Shown here: positions 1 through 8,313 of the stretch, in pieces
Layout of the letters: each line of letters starts with the position of its first letter
How positions within the stretch are numbered: position 1 is the first letter of the stretch
Origin: CBDCVN01 sp965223585
GTDB taxonomy: Bacteria > Deinococcota > Deinococci > Deinococcales > Trueperaceae
Length of the DNA: 64,000 bases
Assembly (NCBI GenBank): GCA_965223585.1
Contig: CBDCWW010000023.1
Span: 62,001 to 126,000, forward strand
Direction of reading: 5' to 3'
The notes under the pieces: model-generated
What the model saw: the letters and a program-made list of their open reading frames with translations, nothing else
The model's database searches: none
What the model was told of the DNA's origin: nothing
Translations under genes and position numbers: made by a program

Positions 1-141
1 CCTCATGGTGGTGGTGAAGGTCGCTCCACCAGTGGTCGTCCGCCAGTAAGTCCTTGGGGATGGCAAACTAAGGGCTTTAAAACCAGAAATAAACGCAAGA
101 CCAGCTCACGTTTTATCATTCGTCGTCGCAAAAGTAATTAA
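1..141 (+). CDS. rplB: 50S ribosomal protein L2, C-terminal fragment
   Basis: The window opens inside this gene; the last 46 codons are present and end in TAA. The visible tail, starting PHGGGEGRSTSGRPP and ending in a basic RRRKSN stretch, is the conserved end of L2, which binds 23S rRNA near the peptidyl transferase centre. It is followed after 8 bases by rpsS, the normal S10-operon order. Only the 5' truncation by the window edge is unusual. Confidence 0.95.
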   Translation, partial: PHGGGEGRSTSGRPPVSPWGWQTKGFKTRNKRKTSSRFIIRRRKSN

Positions 142-149
142 GGAGTACT

Positions 150-410
150 ATGGCACGTAGCTTGAAAAAAGGCCCTTTTGTTGATGAGCATCTACTCAAA
201 AAAATCGATTTAGCAATTGAAAAGGGAGATCGTAAGGTTATAAAAACATGGAGTAGGCGTTCAACTATTGTACCTGAGATGGTAGGTCAAACCATTGCTG
301 TACACAATGGTAGACAGCACGTCCCTGTTTTTATTCATGAAACCATGGTGGGGCATAAATTAGGTGAGTTTTCACCCACACGTACTTTCAAAGGCCATAA
401 GGATAAGTAG
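150..410 (+). CDS. rpsS: 30S ribosomal protein S19
   Basis: The 86-aa product begins MARSLKKGPFVDEHLLKKI, the diagnostic start of S19, a protein of the 30S head that contacts S13. The ATG follows a GGAG ribosome-binding site. Length is normal for the family. It lies between rplB and rplV, two bases upstream of the latter, consistent with co-transcription. Confidence 0.97.
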   Translation: MARSLKKGPFVDEHLLKKIDLAIEKGDRKVIKTWSRRSTIVPEMVGQTIAVHNGRQHVPVFIHETMVGHKLGEFSPTRTFKGHKDK

Positions 411-412
411 TA

Positions 413-775
413 ATGTCAAAATTAGCAGAATCAGAAGATAAATTACAAGCTCAAGCTAAGCTAAGAAGCTTGCGCATAACACCACATAAAACAAGATTGG
501 TCGCTAATCTAGTCCGTGGCAAGGATGTTGATGTTGCTGAAGATATTCTTGCCTTTACACCCAAGCGTTCTGCTAAACACATCCTACAACTTTTGCGTAG
601 TGCAAAAGCTAATGCTGTTAACAATCATAATATGCTTGAAGATAGTCTTTTTATAGCTCAAATTTTGATAAATGAAGGCCCCACTTTCAAACGCTATTTA
701 CCAAGGGCAAGGGGGCGGGCAGATATGCTACGCAAACGTACTTGTCACGTGACTATTGTTCTGGAGGAACATTAA
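413..775 (+). CDS. rplV: 50S ribosomal protein L22
   Basis: This 120-aa protein contains the L22 core (LRITPHKTRLVANLVRGK, then the RAxGRA loop and a final HVTIVLEE). L22 lines the peptide exit tunnel, and its beta-hairpin is the macrolide-associated loop. The stop codon overlaps the rpsC start by one base (TAATG), indicating translational coupling. Confidence 0.97.
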   Translation: MSKLAESEDKLQAQAKLRSLRITPHKTRLVANLVRGKDVDVAEDILAFTPKRSAKHILQLLRSAKANAVNNHNMLEDSLFIAQILINEGPTFKRYLPRARGRADMLRKRTCHVTIVLEEH

Positions 776-1560
776 TGGGTAATAAAATCAACCCTTTAGG
801 TTTTCGTCTAGCAGTTAATAAGACAACTTCAGTACGCTGGTATGCTAGTCCAAAGGATTATCCTAGATTGCTTAGTGAAGATGATCTAATTCGCAAGACA
901 GTTTTAAAAGATGTTGGTCATAGTGGAGTAGCTAAAACAGAAATTGAGCGTGCAGCTCACAATGTTAATATAACTATACATACTGCTAAGCCCGGTGTAG
1001 TGATTGGGCGAGGTGGGGAGCAAATTAAGATTTTGCGTAAGAAGTTAGAAGGAAAGGTTGAAGGAGTCATTTCAGTTAATGTACAAGAGGCTAGTAATCC
1101 TAATACCAACGCTATTTTAATTGCTCAACGTATAGCTGAACAACTCGAGCGTCGTTTTGCTTTCAGACGCGCTATGAAACAGGCTGTGCAACGCACTATG
1201 GAATCGGGGGCTAAAGGAATAAGAGTACGCTGTTCTGGTCGCTTGGGTGGAGCGGAGCAGGCTCGTGCAGAAGGGTACTTGCAAGGCCGTGTGCCCTTAC
1301 AAACTTTACGTGCAGACATTGATTATGGTACAGCTCGGGCAAACACTCAATATGGGGTTGTTGGTGTTAAAGTATGGGTTTTTCACGGTGAAATTATTGG
1401 CAAAAAGCAGCGCCGTGCTGCAGCTTTGCCAAAAACTAAAGATGAAGATCAAAAAAAGCGACGCAGGCCAAAAGCCCGTGCCCGCAGGCGTAGCCCTGAT
1501 CAGCAGGGTGAGCGTAGGCGTGCTAGTTCTAGTTCTTCTAACCAAAGTAGAAGTAAGTAG
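775..1560 (+). CDS. rpsC: 30S ribosomal protein S3
   Basis: The start is set at the ATG overlapping the rplV stop, preceded by GGAGG; the protein then begins MGNKINPLGFRL, as S3 does. The KH domain signature VIGRGGEQI lies near residue 80. The 261-aa product is longer than most S3 proteins because of a tail rich in Arg, Lys and Ser (about the last 45 residues, with a run of five Ser). S3 forms part of the mRNA entry channel. The tail is probably disordered. Confidence 0.96.
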   Translation: MGNKINPLGFRLAVNKTTSVRWYASPKDYPRLLSEDDLIRKTVLKDVGHSGVAKTEIERAAHNVNITIHTAKPGVVIGRGGEQIKILRKKLEGKVEGVISVNVQEASNPNTNAILIAQRIAEQLERRFAFRRAMKQAVQRTMESGAKGIRVRCSGRLGGAEQARAEGYLQGRVPLQTLRADIDYGTARANTQYGVVGVKVWVFHGEIIGKKQRRAAALPKTKDEDQKKRRRPKARARRRSPDQQGERRRASSSSSNQSRSK

Positions 1561-1575
1561 AAAGGAATTTTAAAG

Positions 1576-2001
1576 ATGCTTCTGCCTAAAAAGGTTAAAT
1601 ATCGCAAACAACATCGCGGACGTATGAGGGGTGATACTAAAGGCGGCGATTATATAGCCTTTGGAGATTATGGTTTAGTGGCATTAGAGCCATGCTGGAT
1701 TAAGTCCAATCATATTGAAGCTTGCCGTATAACGATAAGCCGTTATTTTAAACGTGGTGGTAAAATTTATATTCGCATTTTCCCTGATAAGCCAGTTACT
1801 AAGAAACCAGCAGAAGTGCGCATGGGTAAGGGTAAAGGTGCTGTTGAGTACTGGGTTAGCGTTGTTAAGCCTGGACGGATCCTTTTTGAAGTTGCTAATG
1901 TTACGAAAGAACAAGCCAAAGAGGCATTCCGTTTGGCAGGGCATAAACTACCTGTTAAGACAAAAATGATTGAGCGTGAGGTTTACGATGAAGCCCAATG
2001 A
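1576..2001 (+). CDS. rplP: 50S ribosomal protein L16
   Basis: A 141-aa protein starting MLLPKKVKYRKQHRGRMRG, the family hallmark. L16 helps position A-site tRNA on the large subunit. It sits 15 bases after rpsC, and its end overlaps the start of rpmC by 14 bases, an unusually deep overlap for this pair. Confidence 0.97.
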   Translation: MLLPKKVKYRKQHRGRMRGDTKGGDYIAFGDYGLVALEPCWIKSNHIEACRITISRYFKRGGKIYIRIFPDKPVTKKPAEVRMGKGKGAVEYWVSVVKPGRILFEVANVTKEQAKEAFRLAGHKLPVKTKMIEREVYDEAQ

Positions 2002-2191
2002 GATTCGTAATTTAACCTTTGAGGAAATTGAGATAGAACTTCAAAAACATAGAGAGGCTCTTTTGCATTTACGCTTGCAGGCCTCGGTTCGTCAACTTAG
2101 TAATACTAAAGAAATCCGCAGTCTTAAAAGAAAAGTGGCAAGATTTTTGACAATTTCCCGTGAAATGCGTCTTTCGGAGCAGGCACAATGA
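1988..2191 (+). CDS. rpmC: 50S ribosomal protein L29
   Basis: A 67-aa protein starting MKPNEIRNLTFEEIEIELQ, typical of L29, which sits at the tunnel exit and forms part of the SRP/trigger-factor docking site. The ATG at 1988 is chosen because the homologous sequence begins there; an upstream alternative start at 1970 would add six unrelated residues. It overlaps rplP by 14 bases and rpsQ by 4 (ATGA). Confidence 0.93.
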   Translation: MKPNEIRNLTFEEIEIELQKHREALLHLRLQASVRQLSNTKEIRSLKRKVARFLTISREMRLSEQAQ

Positions 2192-2445
2192 AGAAATCCT
2201 TACAGGGTGTTGTAACTAGTAACAGTATGGATAAAACCATAAGAGTTACTGTTGAACGCCGTTTTAAACACCCGCTTTATGGTAAAGTTGTAGCAGTAAG
2301 CAAGAACTATCTTGCTCATGATGAAGAAAATGCTTTTGACGTTGGTGATAAAGTGGAAATTATTTCAAGTCGACCATATTCAAAGCGTAAACGTTTCAAG
2401 GTAAGCCGCTTGCTTGAGAAAGCTCGAGGTTCCTTAGCAAGTTAG
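2188..2445 (+). CDS. rpsQ: 30S ribosomal protein S17
   Basis: The 85-aa product contains the S17 core (QGVVTSNSMDKTIRVTVER, then VGDKVEI and SKRKRFKV). S17 is a primary 16S rRNA binder. Its start overlaps the rpmC stop (ATGA), implying coupling. It lacks the C-terminal extension found in Thermus S17. Confidence 0.96.
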   Translation: MKKSLQGVVTSNSMDKTIRVTVERRFKHPLYGKVVAVSKNYLAHDEENAFDVGDKVEIISSRPYSKRKRFKVSRLLEKARGSLAS

Positions 2446-2461
2446 CTAGGAGACAGGCAAA

Positions 2462-2830
2462 GTGATTCGACAAGAAAGTATGCTCGAGGTAGCCGATAAT
2501 TCCGGGGCTAGACGAATTAAGTGTATTCGTGTACTTGGCACGGGCCAGCAATGGGTTGGCACAGTAGGCGATGTGATAGTGGCTTCTGTTAAAGATGCTA
2601 TCCCTCATGCTGCTGTTAAAAAAGGTGATGTAGTTAAAGCAGTTATTGTACGTACTAAAAAGGAAATTAATCGTAAAGATGGCTCTTCTATTCGCTTTGA
2701 CTCAAATGCAGCAGTGATTATTAACAACCAAAATGAGCCTAGTGGTACTAGGGTATTTGGTCCTGTGGCAAGAGAATTACGTGACAAACGTTTTATGCGT
2801 ATTGTTTCACTTGCCCCGGAGGTGCTTTAG
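2462..2830 (+). CDS. rplN: 50S ribosomal protein L14
   Basis: A 122-aa protein, the canonical L14 length, from a GTG start preceded by GGAGACAGG. It begins MIRQESMLEVADNSGARRI, the family signature. L14 contributes to intersubunit bridges. The stop TAG overlaps the GTG start of rplX by one base. Confidence 0.97.
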   Translation: MIRQESMLEVADNSGARRIKCIRVLGTGQQWVGTVGDVIVASVKDAIPHAAVKKGDVVKAVIVRTKKEINRKDGSSIRFDSNAAVIINNQNEPSGTRVFGPVARELRDKRFMRIVSLAPEVL

Positions 2831-3180
2831 TGCCTAATAATAAGAAAAAATTAAAGCCTATTAAAATGCGCCTTAAGTTGGGTGATAAGGTACGAGTGAT
2901 TGCTGGTAAGAATAAAGGTGAAGAAGGTGAAATTGTAGACCTGAATGCTAAGACGCATCGTGTAACTATTAAAGACGTTAATGTTATTAAAAAATCGAGA
3001 AAAACCAAGCAAAAAGATCAGCAGCGCACTGGTTTTGATGAGGTTGAAGCACCTATTCATGTAAGTAACGTACAGATTGTTGACCCACATACGGGAAATC
3101 CTTCCCGTATTGGCTTTAGGCTTGATGACAATAAAAAAGTACGTATTAGTAAAGATTCAGGTGCGGAACTGGACCGTTAG
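2830..3180 (+). CDS. rplX: 50S ribosomal protein L24
   Basis: A 116-aa protein with a KOW motif (LGDKVRVIAGKNKGEEGEI) near residues 17-36. L24 starts large-subunit assembly. It uses GTG at the rplN stop. The C-terminal GNPSRIGFRL is standard for bacterial L24. Confidence 0.95.
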   Translation: MPNNKKKLKPIKMRLKLGDKVRVIAGKNKGEEGEIVDLNAKTHRVTIKDVNVIKKSRKTKQKDQQRTGFDEVEAPIHVSNVQIVDPHTGNPSRIGFRLDDNKKVRISKDSGAELDR

Positions 3181-3184
3181 AGTT

Positions 3185-3745
3185 ATGGAAATTTCCTTAA
3201 AGAGTAAATATCAAGATATTAAACCTAAGCTTAAAGAGCATTACAATTATAGTAATGTTATGGCTATACCTAGGCTGGAAAAAATTGTGCTTAATATGGG
3301 TTTAGGCAGCGAAGCACGTGATGATTCTAAAGTGATTGAACGTGCTACTAAAGAGCTTTCACTCATTGCTTTGCAACGCCCTGTAGTAACTAAAGCCAAG
3401 AAGTCAGTCTCTAATTTTAAGTTACGTGCAGGAATGCCTATAGGTTTAAAAGTTACTTTGCGTGGTGATAGGATGTGGATTTTCTTTGATAAGCTTATCA
3501 ATATAGCATTGCCGCGTGTGCGTGATTTCCGTGGGCTAAAGCTGAATAGTTTTGATGGACGTGGTAATTATAGCCTAGGTGTACGCGAACAACTTATATT
3601 CCCAGAAATTACTTATGATATGGTGGATAAAGCAAGGGGTATGGACGTAGTTATCATAACTACTGCTAAAACTGATGAAGAGGCTAAGAGTTTACTCGAG
3701 CTACTTGGCATGCCCTTTAAAGAAAGTAGGAGCCATGGCAACTAA
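3185..3745 (+). CDS. rplE: 50S ribosomal protein L5
   Basis: The ATG at 3185, four bases after rplX ends, gives a 186-aa protein of typical L5 length; in-frame sequence upstream overlaps rplX and is not L5-like. Signatures include IPRLEKIVLNMGLG, GLKVTLRGDRMW and RDFRGL. L5 binds 5S rRNA and contacts P-site tRNA. Its last 11 bases overlap rpsZ. Confidence 0.95.
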   Translation: MEISLKSKYQDIKPKLKEHYNYSNVMAIPRLEKIVLNMGLGSEARDDSKVIERATKELSLIALQRPVVTKAKKSVSNFKLRAGMPIGLKVTLRGDRMWIFFDKLINIALPRVRDFRGLKLNSFDGRGNYSLGVREQLIFPEITYDMVDKARGMDVVIITTAKTDEEAKSLLELLGMPFKESRSHGN

Positions 3746-3920
3746 AGCACAAATCGCCAAAGCTAAACGTAAGCCTAAGTTTAAAGTTCGTCAACTTAAT
3801 CGCTGTCAACGTTGTGGCCGTAATAAAGGTTATCTACGTGATTTTGGCCTTTGCCGCATTTGTACTAGGGAAATGGCTCACCAAGGCCTTCTGCCCGGAG
3901 TACGCAAAGCTAGTTGGTAG
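3735..3920 (+). CDS. rpsZ: 30S ribosomal protein S14, zinc-binding type Z
   Basis: A 61-aa S14 starting MATKAQIAKAKRKPKFKVR. It carries CQRCG and CRIC, the two CxxC pairs that bind one zinc ion in the short C+ form of S14, as in Thermus. The start is chosen for length and for the AGTAGGAG upstream of ATG 3735; it overlaps the end of rplE by 11 bases. Confidence 0.96.
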   Translation: MATKAQIAKAKRKPKFKVRQLNRCQRCGRNKGYLRDFGLCRICTREMAHQGLLPGVRKASW

Positions 3921-3954
3921 CGAGCAGCTTTGAAGTTTTATCAAGGAGCACTTA

Positions 3955-4350
3955 ATGTATATTGACCCTGTTGCTGACATGCTAACACGAATTCGCAATG
4001 CCCAAGCGATTGCAGAACCCACAGTGAATGTGCCTACCAGCAAGTTTAAAAGGGCTATAGCTAAACTTTTAGTTAAAGAGGGGTACCTAAAATTTGTAGA
4101 GGATGTCACACAAGATAATCGCAAATGGCTACGTATTGGCCTAAAATATGGTCCTAAACGCAAGCCGCTTATTAATAGTATTGAGCGCACTTCTAAACCC
4201 GGTCGTCGTGCTTATGCTAAGACTAAAGCTGTACCTGTAGTGCGCGGTGGACTTGGTATAACTATAATATCAACATCGCAAGGCTTAATGGTTGATCGTG
4301 AAGCTCGTCAAAAAAATATAGGTGGCGAAGTGATTTGTGAGGTGTGGTGA
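3955..4350 (+). CDS. rpsH: 30S ribosomal protein S8
   Basis: A 131-aa protein with the S8 start DPVADMLTRIRNAQ and the C-terminal STSQGLMVDREARQKNIGGEV. S8 binds the central domain of 16S rRNA and in some bacteria represses the spc operon by binding its mRNA. The start follows AAGGAG. The stop overlaps the rplF ATG by one base. Confidence 0.97.
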   Translation: MYIDPVADMLTRIRNAQAIAEPTVNVPTSKFKRAIAKLLVKEGYLKFVEDVTQDNRKWLRIGLKYGPKRKPLINSIERTSKPGRRAYAKTKAVPVVRGGLGITIISTSQGLMVDREARQKNIGGEVICEVW

Positions 4351-4886
4351 TGTCACGTGTTGGTAACTTGCCAATTTCTATTCCTAAAGGAGTAGAGGTT
4401 AATATACAGCAAGCCACTGTTAAAGTAAAAGGACCTAAAGGTGAATTAGAGGTACCTATTCACCAAGATTTAAGCATCAAGCAAGAAGATGGTGAGATTA
4501 AACTTTCAAGGCAGAGTAACAATCGTTCTGATCGTGCTCAACATGGTCTGGCTCGTTCTTTGATTAATAATGCTATAATTGGTACTTTTCAAGGCTATTC
4601 ACGCAATTTGGAAATTCATGGTGTAGGTTACCGCTGTGCTCTAAAGGGTAAGAATTTAGAACTTACCTTAGGATATTCACATCCTATTATTTTCGAGCCA
4701 CCTGAAGGTATTACTCTTGCTTCTCCAGAACAAACTAAGATAACAGTTTCAGGGATTGACAAGCAACTTGTGGGCCAAGTATGTGCTAATTTACGTAAGC
4801 TTCGTCCCCCTGACTCTTATCATGGTAAGGGAGTGCGCTATGAGGGCGAACAGCTTAAGCTTAAACCCGGTAAAACAGCAAGCTAG
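4350..4886 (+). CDS. rplF: 50S ribosomal protein L6
   Basis: A 178-aa protein starting MSRVGNLPISIPKGVEV, the L6 signature, with the late motif PPDSYHGKGVRYEGE. L6 sits near the sarcin-ricin loop. The ATG at 4350 overlaps the rpsH TGA; an alternative six bases upstream is not needed. Confidence 0.96.
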   Translation: MSRVGNLPISIPKGVEVNIQQATVKVKGPKGELEVPIHQDLSIKQEDGEIKLSRQSNNRSDRAQHGLARSLINNAIIGTFQGYSRNLEIHGVGYRCALKGKNLELTLGYSHPIIFEPPEGITLASPEQTKITVSGIDKQLVGQVCANLRKLRPPDSYHGKGVRYEGEQLKLKPGKTAS

Positions 4887-4916
4887 GCCTTGAATAAGTA
4901 AAACGATTAGGAAAAT

Positions 4917-5279
4917 ATGAAACCAACTCCAGCAAAAAATAAGCAGGCTTCAGTGCGTCGCAAGTTGCGCACAAGGCAAAATCTAAAAATGCCTGTAGAT
5001 AATGGAAGATTACGTTTAAGTGTATTTCGTAGTAGCAAGCATATATATGCTCAAGTTATAGATGATGATGAAGGACGTACTGTTGCTGAAGCGAATAGTA
5101 AGGCATTAAGTTTAAATGGTGATAAAACTAGTCAAGCTAAAACTGTAGGCGAAACTCTTGCTAAGAGGGCCCTGGAGAAAGACATTACGAAAATTATTTT
5201 TGATCGCGGTGCTTATAAATATCATGGTCGAGTTAAAGCTTTAGCTGAGGCAGCTCGAGCAGAAGGATTAGAGTTCTAA
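4917..5279 (+). CDS. rplR: 50S ribosomal protein L18
   Basis: A 120-aa L18, recognised from RLRLSVFRSSKHIYAQVIDD and the end DRGAYKYHGRVKALAEAARA. It binds 5S rRNA together with L5. The 30-base gap from rplF contains a GATTAGGAAA ribosome-binding site. Confidence 0.96.
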   Translation: MKPTPAKNKQASVRRKLRTRQNLKMPVDNGRLRLSVFRSSKHIYAQVIDDDEGRTVAEANSKALSLNGDKTSQAKTVGETLAKRALEKDITKIIFDRGAYKYHGRVKALAEAARAEGLEF

Positions 5280-5287
5280 GGTGAATC

Positions 5288-5761
5288 ATGTCAGAAACAG
5301 AATTTGAAGAGCGAGTCATTTTTATTCGCCGTACCTCTAAAACATATAAAGGAGGCCGTCGCTTCCGTTTCGGAGCTATGGTGGTTATTGGCGACCGCAA
5401 TGGCAGAGTAGGTCTTGGTCTTGGTAAAGCTAAAGAAGTACCTTTGGCTGTACAAAAGGGGCAGCATATGGCAAAGCGTAATCTTATAGAAGTGCCTATT
5501 GAAGAGCCCGGAACTATTCCTCATGGGGTAATAGGAGAACATAGTAGTAGTAGTGTAATGTTGAAGCCAGCAGGTGCAGGAACAGGTGTTATAGCTGGTG
5601 CTGTGCCAAGGGCTATTGCGGAGCTAGCTGGCTACAGTAATTTGCTTACTAAGGAATTTGGTTCCCGTAATCAGACAAATGTAGCATATGCAATCATGAA
5701 AGGCTTAAAAGAACTTAAGACTTTTGCAGAAGCTAAACGTGAGAGGGAAACTGCCCAGTAA
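5288..5761 (+). CDS. rpsE: 30S ribosomal protein S5
   Basis: A 157-aa protein with the S5 double-stranded RNA-binding motif (RRFRFGAMVVIGDRNGRVG) and the C-terminal GSRNQTNVAYAIMKGL. S5 takes part in decoding fidelity and mRNA helicase activity with S3 and S4. It lies nine bases after rplR. Confidence 0.97.
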   Translation: MSETEFEERVIFIRRTSKTYKGGRRFRFGAMVVIGDRNGRVGLGLGKAKEVPLAVQKGQHMAKRNLIEVPIEEPGTIPHGVIGEHSSSSVMLKPAGAGTGVIAGAVPRAIAELAGYSNLLTKEFGSRNQTNVAYAIMKGLKELKTFAEAKRERETAQ

Positions 5762-5772
5762 AGGATGTGCCG

Positions 5773-5946
5773 GTGAAAATTACCCTAAAGCGTAGCCTAA
5801 TAGGTACTAAAAAAGATCAGCGAGCTACAATTAATGCACTTGGGCTACGTAAAGTTGGACAAAGCCGTGAGGTTCTAGACAATCCTAGTGTGCGTGGTAT
5901 GATTAATAAAGTAGCTTTCTTGTTAACAATTGAGGAAAATTCGTGA
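5773..5946 (+). CDS. rpmD: 50S ribosomal protein L30
   Basis: A small gene read directly from the sequence: starting at GTG 5773 the product is 57 aa (MKITLKRSLIGTKKDQRATI...), the usual L30 length, with the motif LGLRKVGQSREVLDNPSVRGM. AAGGA at 5761-5765 is well placed for GTG 5773; GTG 5767 (adding MPV...) is too close to it. The end overlaps rplO (GTGA). Confidence 0.93.
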   Translation: MKITLKRSLIGTKKDQRATINALGLRKVGQSREVLDNPSVRGMINKVAFLLTIEENS

Positions 5947-6419
5947 AGCTTAACCAACTGAAACCTGCTAAAGGCAGTAAGAAAAAACGTCGTCGTGTGG
6001 GACGTGGCTTAGGTAGTGGTCGTGGCAAAACCGCTGGTCGGGGGCAAAAAGGGCAACTAAGTCGCAGTGGTTATTCTAAAGGTCCTTTGTGGGAGGGTGG
6101 ACGCTCGAGGCTTTTTGAACGTTTACCCAAGCGTGGTTTTAACAACAAACGTTTTAAAACAGATTATCAAATTATTAATGTAGGTGATCTAAATAGGTTT
6201 CAAGAAGGAAGTGTCGTTAATGTTCAAACTCTTAAAGCATCAGGGTTAGTGCGCTATGCCAATCGTCCAGTTAAGCTTTTAGGAGACGGTGAGCTTAAAG
6301 TAAAAGAGTTAACTATAGAGCTTGATCATTACAGCCAGACTGCTATTAAGGCTATTGAAACAGCAAAGGGAACTGTAGTAATCAAGACAGTTTTGGAAAA
6401 AACTGAGGAGAGTACCTGA
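5943..6419 (+). CDS. rplO: 50S ribosomal protein L15
   Basis: A 158-aa L15, starting at a GTG that overlaps the rpmD stop. The basic glycine-rich N-terminus (KKRRRVGRGLGSGRGKTAG) is diagnostic. L15 is a late-assembly protein. The TGA stop overlaps the secY ATG by one base, linking ribosome and translocon synthesis. Confidence 0.96.
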   Translation: MKLNQLKPAKGSKKKRRRVGRGLGSGRGKTAGRGQKGQLSRSGYSKGPLWEGGRSRLFERLPKRGFNNKRFKTDYQIINVGDLNRFQEGSVVNVQTLKASGLVRYANRPVKLLGDGELKVKELTIELDHYSQTAIKAIETAKGTVVIKTVLEKTEEST

Positions 6420-7738
6420 TGCTTGCAGCGTTTCGTAACGCACTCCTTATTCCAGATCTAAGGCAAAAGCTATTAATAACTATTGCACTACTCACAATTT
6501 ACCGCTTAGGGGTTTTTATTCCTACTCCAGGTATTGATATTGAGAGGTTGCGTGCCCAGCTTCAATCACAAGGTGGCATATTTGAGCTGTTAGGCTTTAT
6601 TACTGGAGGAAACTTTGAAGTCTTCTCTATTTTTGCTCTTGGGGTAATTCCTTATATTACTGCTAGCATTATTATCCAGTTACTAACATCAGTTTATCCA
6701 CCGCTAGAAAAACTGTCTAAAGAAGGTGAAGAAGGACGAAAAAAAATTACCCAGTATACACGTTGGGGTTCAGTTCTCTTAGGCGCTGTACAAGGATTCT
6801 TTTTAGCTGTTGCGCTTTTAGGTCCTAGTGGTGCTCTAAAAATTGGCTGGAGTAATGATCCTTTCTTTTGGATTGTAGTAATGATTACCCAAATAGCGGG
6901 AGTTTCCTTGGTTATGTGGTTAGGTGAAAAGATTACTGAGTTTGGCATTGGTAATGGTATTTCACTTATTATTTATGCAGGTATTGTAGCTGGTTATCCT
7001 AGTGCTATTACTCAGCAATTTGCCCTTATTGCCAGAGGTGAAGCTAATCTTTTTGGCTTGTTGATATTTTTTGTGATGCTAATAATTGCTTTAGGTGGCA
7101 TGATTTTAGTGACACAAGCAGAGAGGCGCATCCCTGTACAATATGCTCGCCAACAACGCGGTCGCCGTATGGTGGGTGGTCAAACCACTTATATACCCTT
7201 ACGGCTAAATGCTGCTGGAGTCATTCCAGTCATTTTTGCCACTTCAGTTTTGGTGCTGCCTAGCACACTAATTGCGGCTTTTCCAACAGTAGTCTGGGTC
7301 CAAGCATTAGGCACTTGGTTTAATCCTTCGCAGTGGCAAGGTTTATTTACCAGCACCGTTCTTATAGTGCTTTTTACTTACTTTTATACTCAAATAACTT
7401 TTGATCCCCGTAGAATCGCTGAAAACTTGCGCGAGTACGGTGGCTTTGTCCCCGGTGTACGTCCGGGACAACCTACACAAGATCACTTAAGCAAGATAAC
7501 AACTCGCATAACTCTGTGGGGTGCACTTTTTTTAGGTTTTGTAAATGCTGCACCACAAGTTTTAAGTTGGATCACAGGCGTAGGTCAATTGGCCTTGGTT
7601 TTTTCAGGTATTGGTTTACTCATAGTAGTAGGTGTATCACTTGATACTTTAAAACAAATTGAATCACAATTACAAATGCGTCATTATGATGGTTTTGTTA
7701 CCAAAGGACGCATTCGTGGCCGTGGGCGTAGATTCTAA
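6419..7738 (+). CDS. secY: preprotein translocase subunit SecY
   Basis: A 439-aa integral membrane protein with about ten hydrophobic segments, forming the SecYEG channel. Seen motifs: RLGVFIPTPGID in the N-terminal region, GNGISLIIYAGIVAG in the central part, and the cytoplasmic loop RRIPVQYARQQRGRRM that contacts SecA and ribosomes. The C-terminus is a short basic RIRGRGRRF. Translationally coupled to rplO and 11 bases before adk. Confidence 0.97.
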   Translation: MLAAFRNALLIPDLRQKLLITIALLTIYRLGVFIPTPGIDIERLRAQLQSQGGIFELLGFITGGNFEVFSIFALGVIPYITASIIIQLLTSVYPPLEKLSKEGEEGRKKITQYTRWGSVLLGAVQGFFLAVALLGPSGALKIGWSNDPFFWIVVMITQIAGVSLVMWLGEKITEFGIGNGISLIIYAGIVAGYPSAITQQFALIARGEANLFGLLIFFVMLIIALGGMILVTQAERRIPVQYARQQRGRRMVGGQTTYIPLRLNAAGVIPVIFATSVLVLPSTLIAAFPTVVWVQALGTWFNPSQWQGLFTSTVLIVLFTYFYTQITFDPRRIAENLREYGGFVPGVRPGQPTQDHLSKITTRITLWGALFLGFVNAAPQVLSWITGVGQLALVFSGIGLLIVVGVSLDTLKQIESQLQMRHYDGFVTKGRIRGRGRRF

Positions 7739-7749
7739 AGGTAAGTATA

Positions 7750-8313
7750 TTGACTGAGATTTTACTACTTATGGGGCCACCCGGTGCTGGAAAAGGAACA
7801 CAAGCCACTAAGCTTTGTGAAGCCCGTGACTTAAAAAAGCTTTCAACTGGCGATATACTTCGTAGCCATGTTAAACAAGGAACAGAACTTGGCAAAAAAG
7901 CTAAAGCAATTATGGACTCAGGTGAGCTTGTTTCTGATGATATTATGATAGGCATGGTACGTGCCGAACTTGAAAAAATGAATGAGGTGCGTGTGCTTCT
8001 AGATGGTTTTCCCCGAACTATTGTGCAAGCTGAGGCTCTTAATGATCTCTTGCAAAATATGAACTTAGAAATTGATAGCATAGTTTTTTTGGAAGTAAAT
8101 GATGAAGAGTTGGTACAAAGGCTATTTAGGCGTGCTCAAGCTGAAGGTCGTAATGATGATAATGAAGAAACTATTCGCAGGCGTATGAAAGTTTATCATA
8201 GACAAACAGAACCACTATTTAAATTTTATAATGATAAAGGGAAAGTAGTGCGAGTAAACGGTATGGGTAGTGTTAATGAAGTAGCAGAGCGCATTCAAGG
8301 AGCTTTGGCTTGA
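7750..8313 (+). CDS. adk: adenylate kinase (short form)
   Basis: Catalyses ATP + AMP to 2 ADP. The P-loop GPPGAGKGTQ is at residues 9-18, with STGDILR and the DGFPRT motif following. At 187 aa it is the short form: no CxxC zinc lid between FRRAQAEGR and RRMKVYHRQT. The start is TTG at 7750 with AAAGGTAAG upstream; no ATG fits the family N-terminus. It overlaps map by four bases. Confidence 0.95.
   Translation: MTEILLLMGPPGAGKGTQATKLCEARDLKKLSTGDILRSHVKQGTELGKKAKAIMDSGELVSDDIMIGMVRAELEKMNEVRVLLDGFPRTIVQAEALNDLLQNMNLEIDSIVFLEVNDEELVQRLFRRAQAEGRNDDNEETIRRRMKVYHRQTEPLFKFYNDKGKVVRVNGMGSVNEVAERIQGALA

Noticed and set aside
742..774. Upstream start for rpsC adding 11 residues
   Set aside because: The added residues are not S3-like and overlap rplV; ATG 775 with GGAGG gives the standard N-terminus.
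7750..8313. CCCGG as a second over-represented motif
   Set aside because: It recurs at Pro-Gly codons, but a rough count is no higher than base composition predicts.
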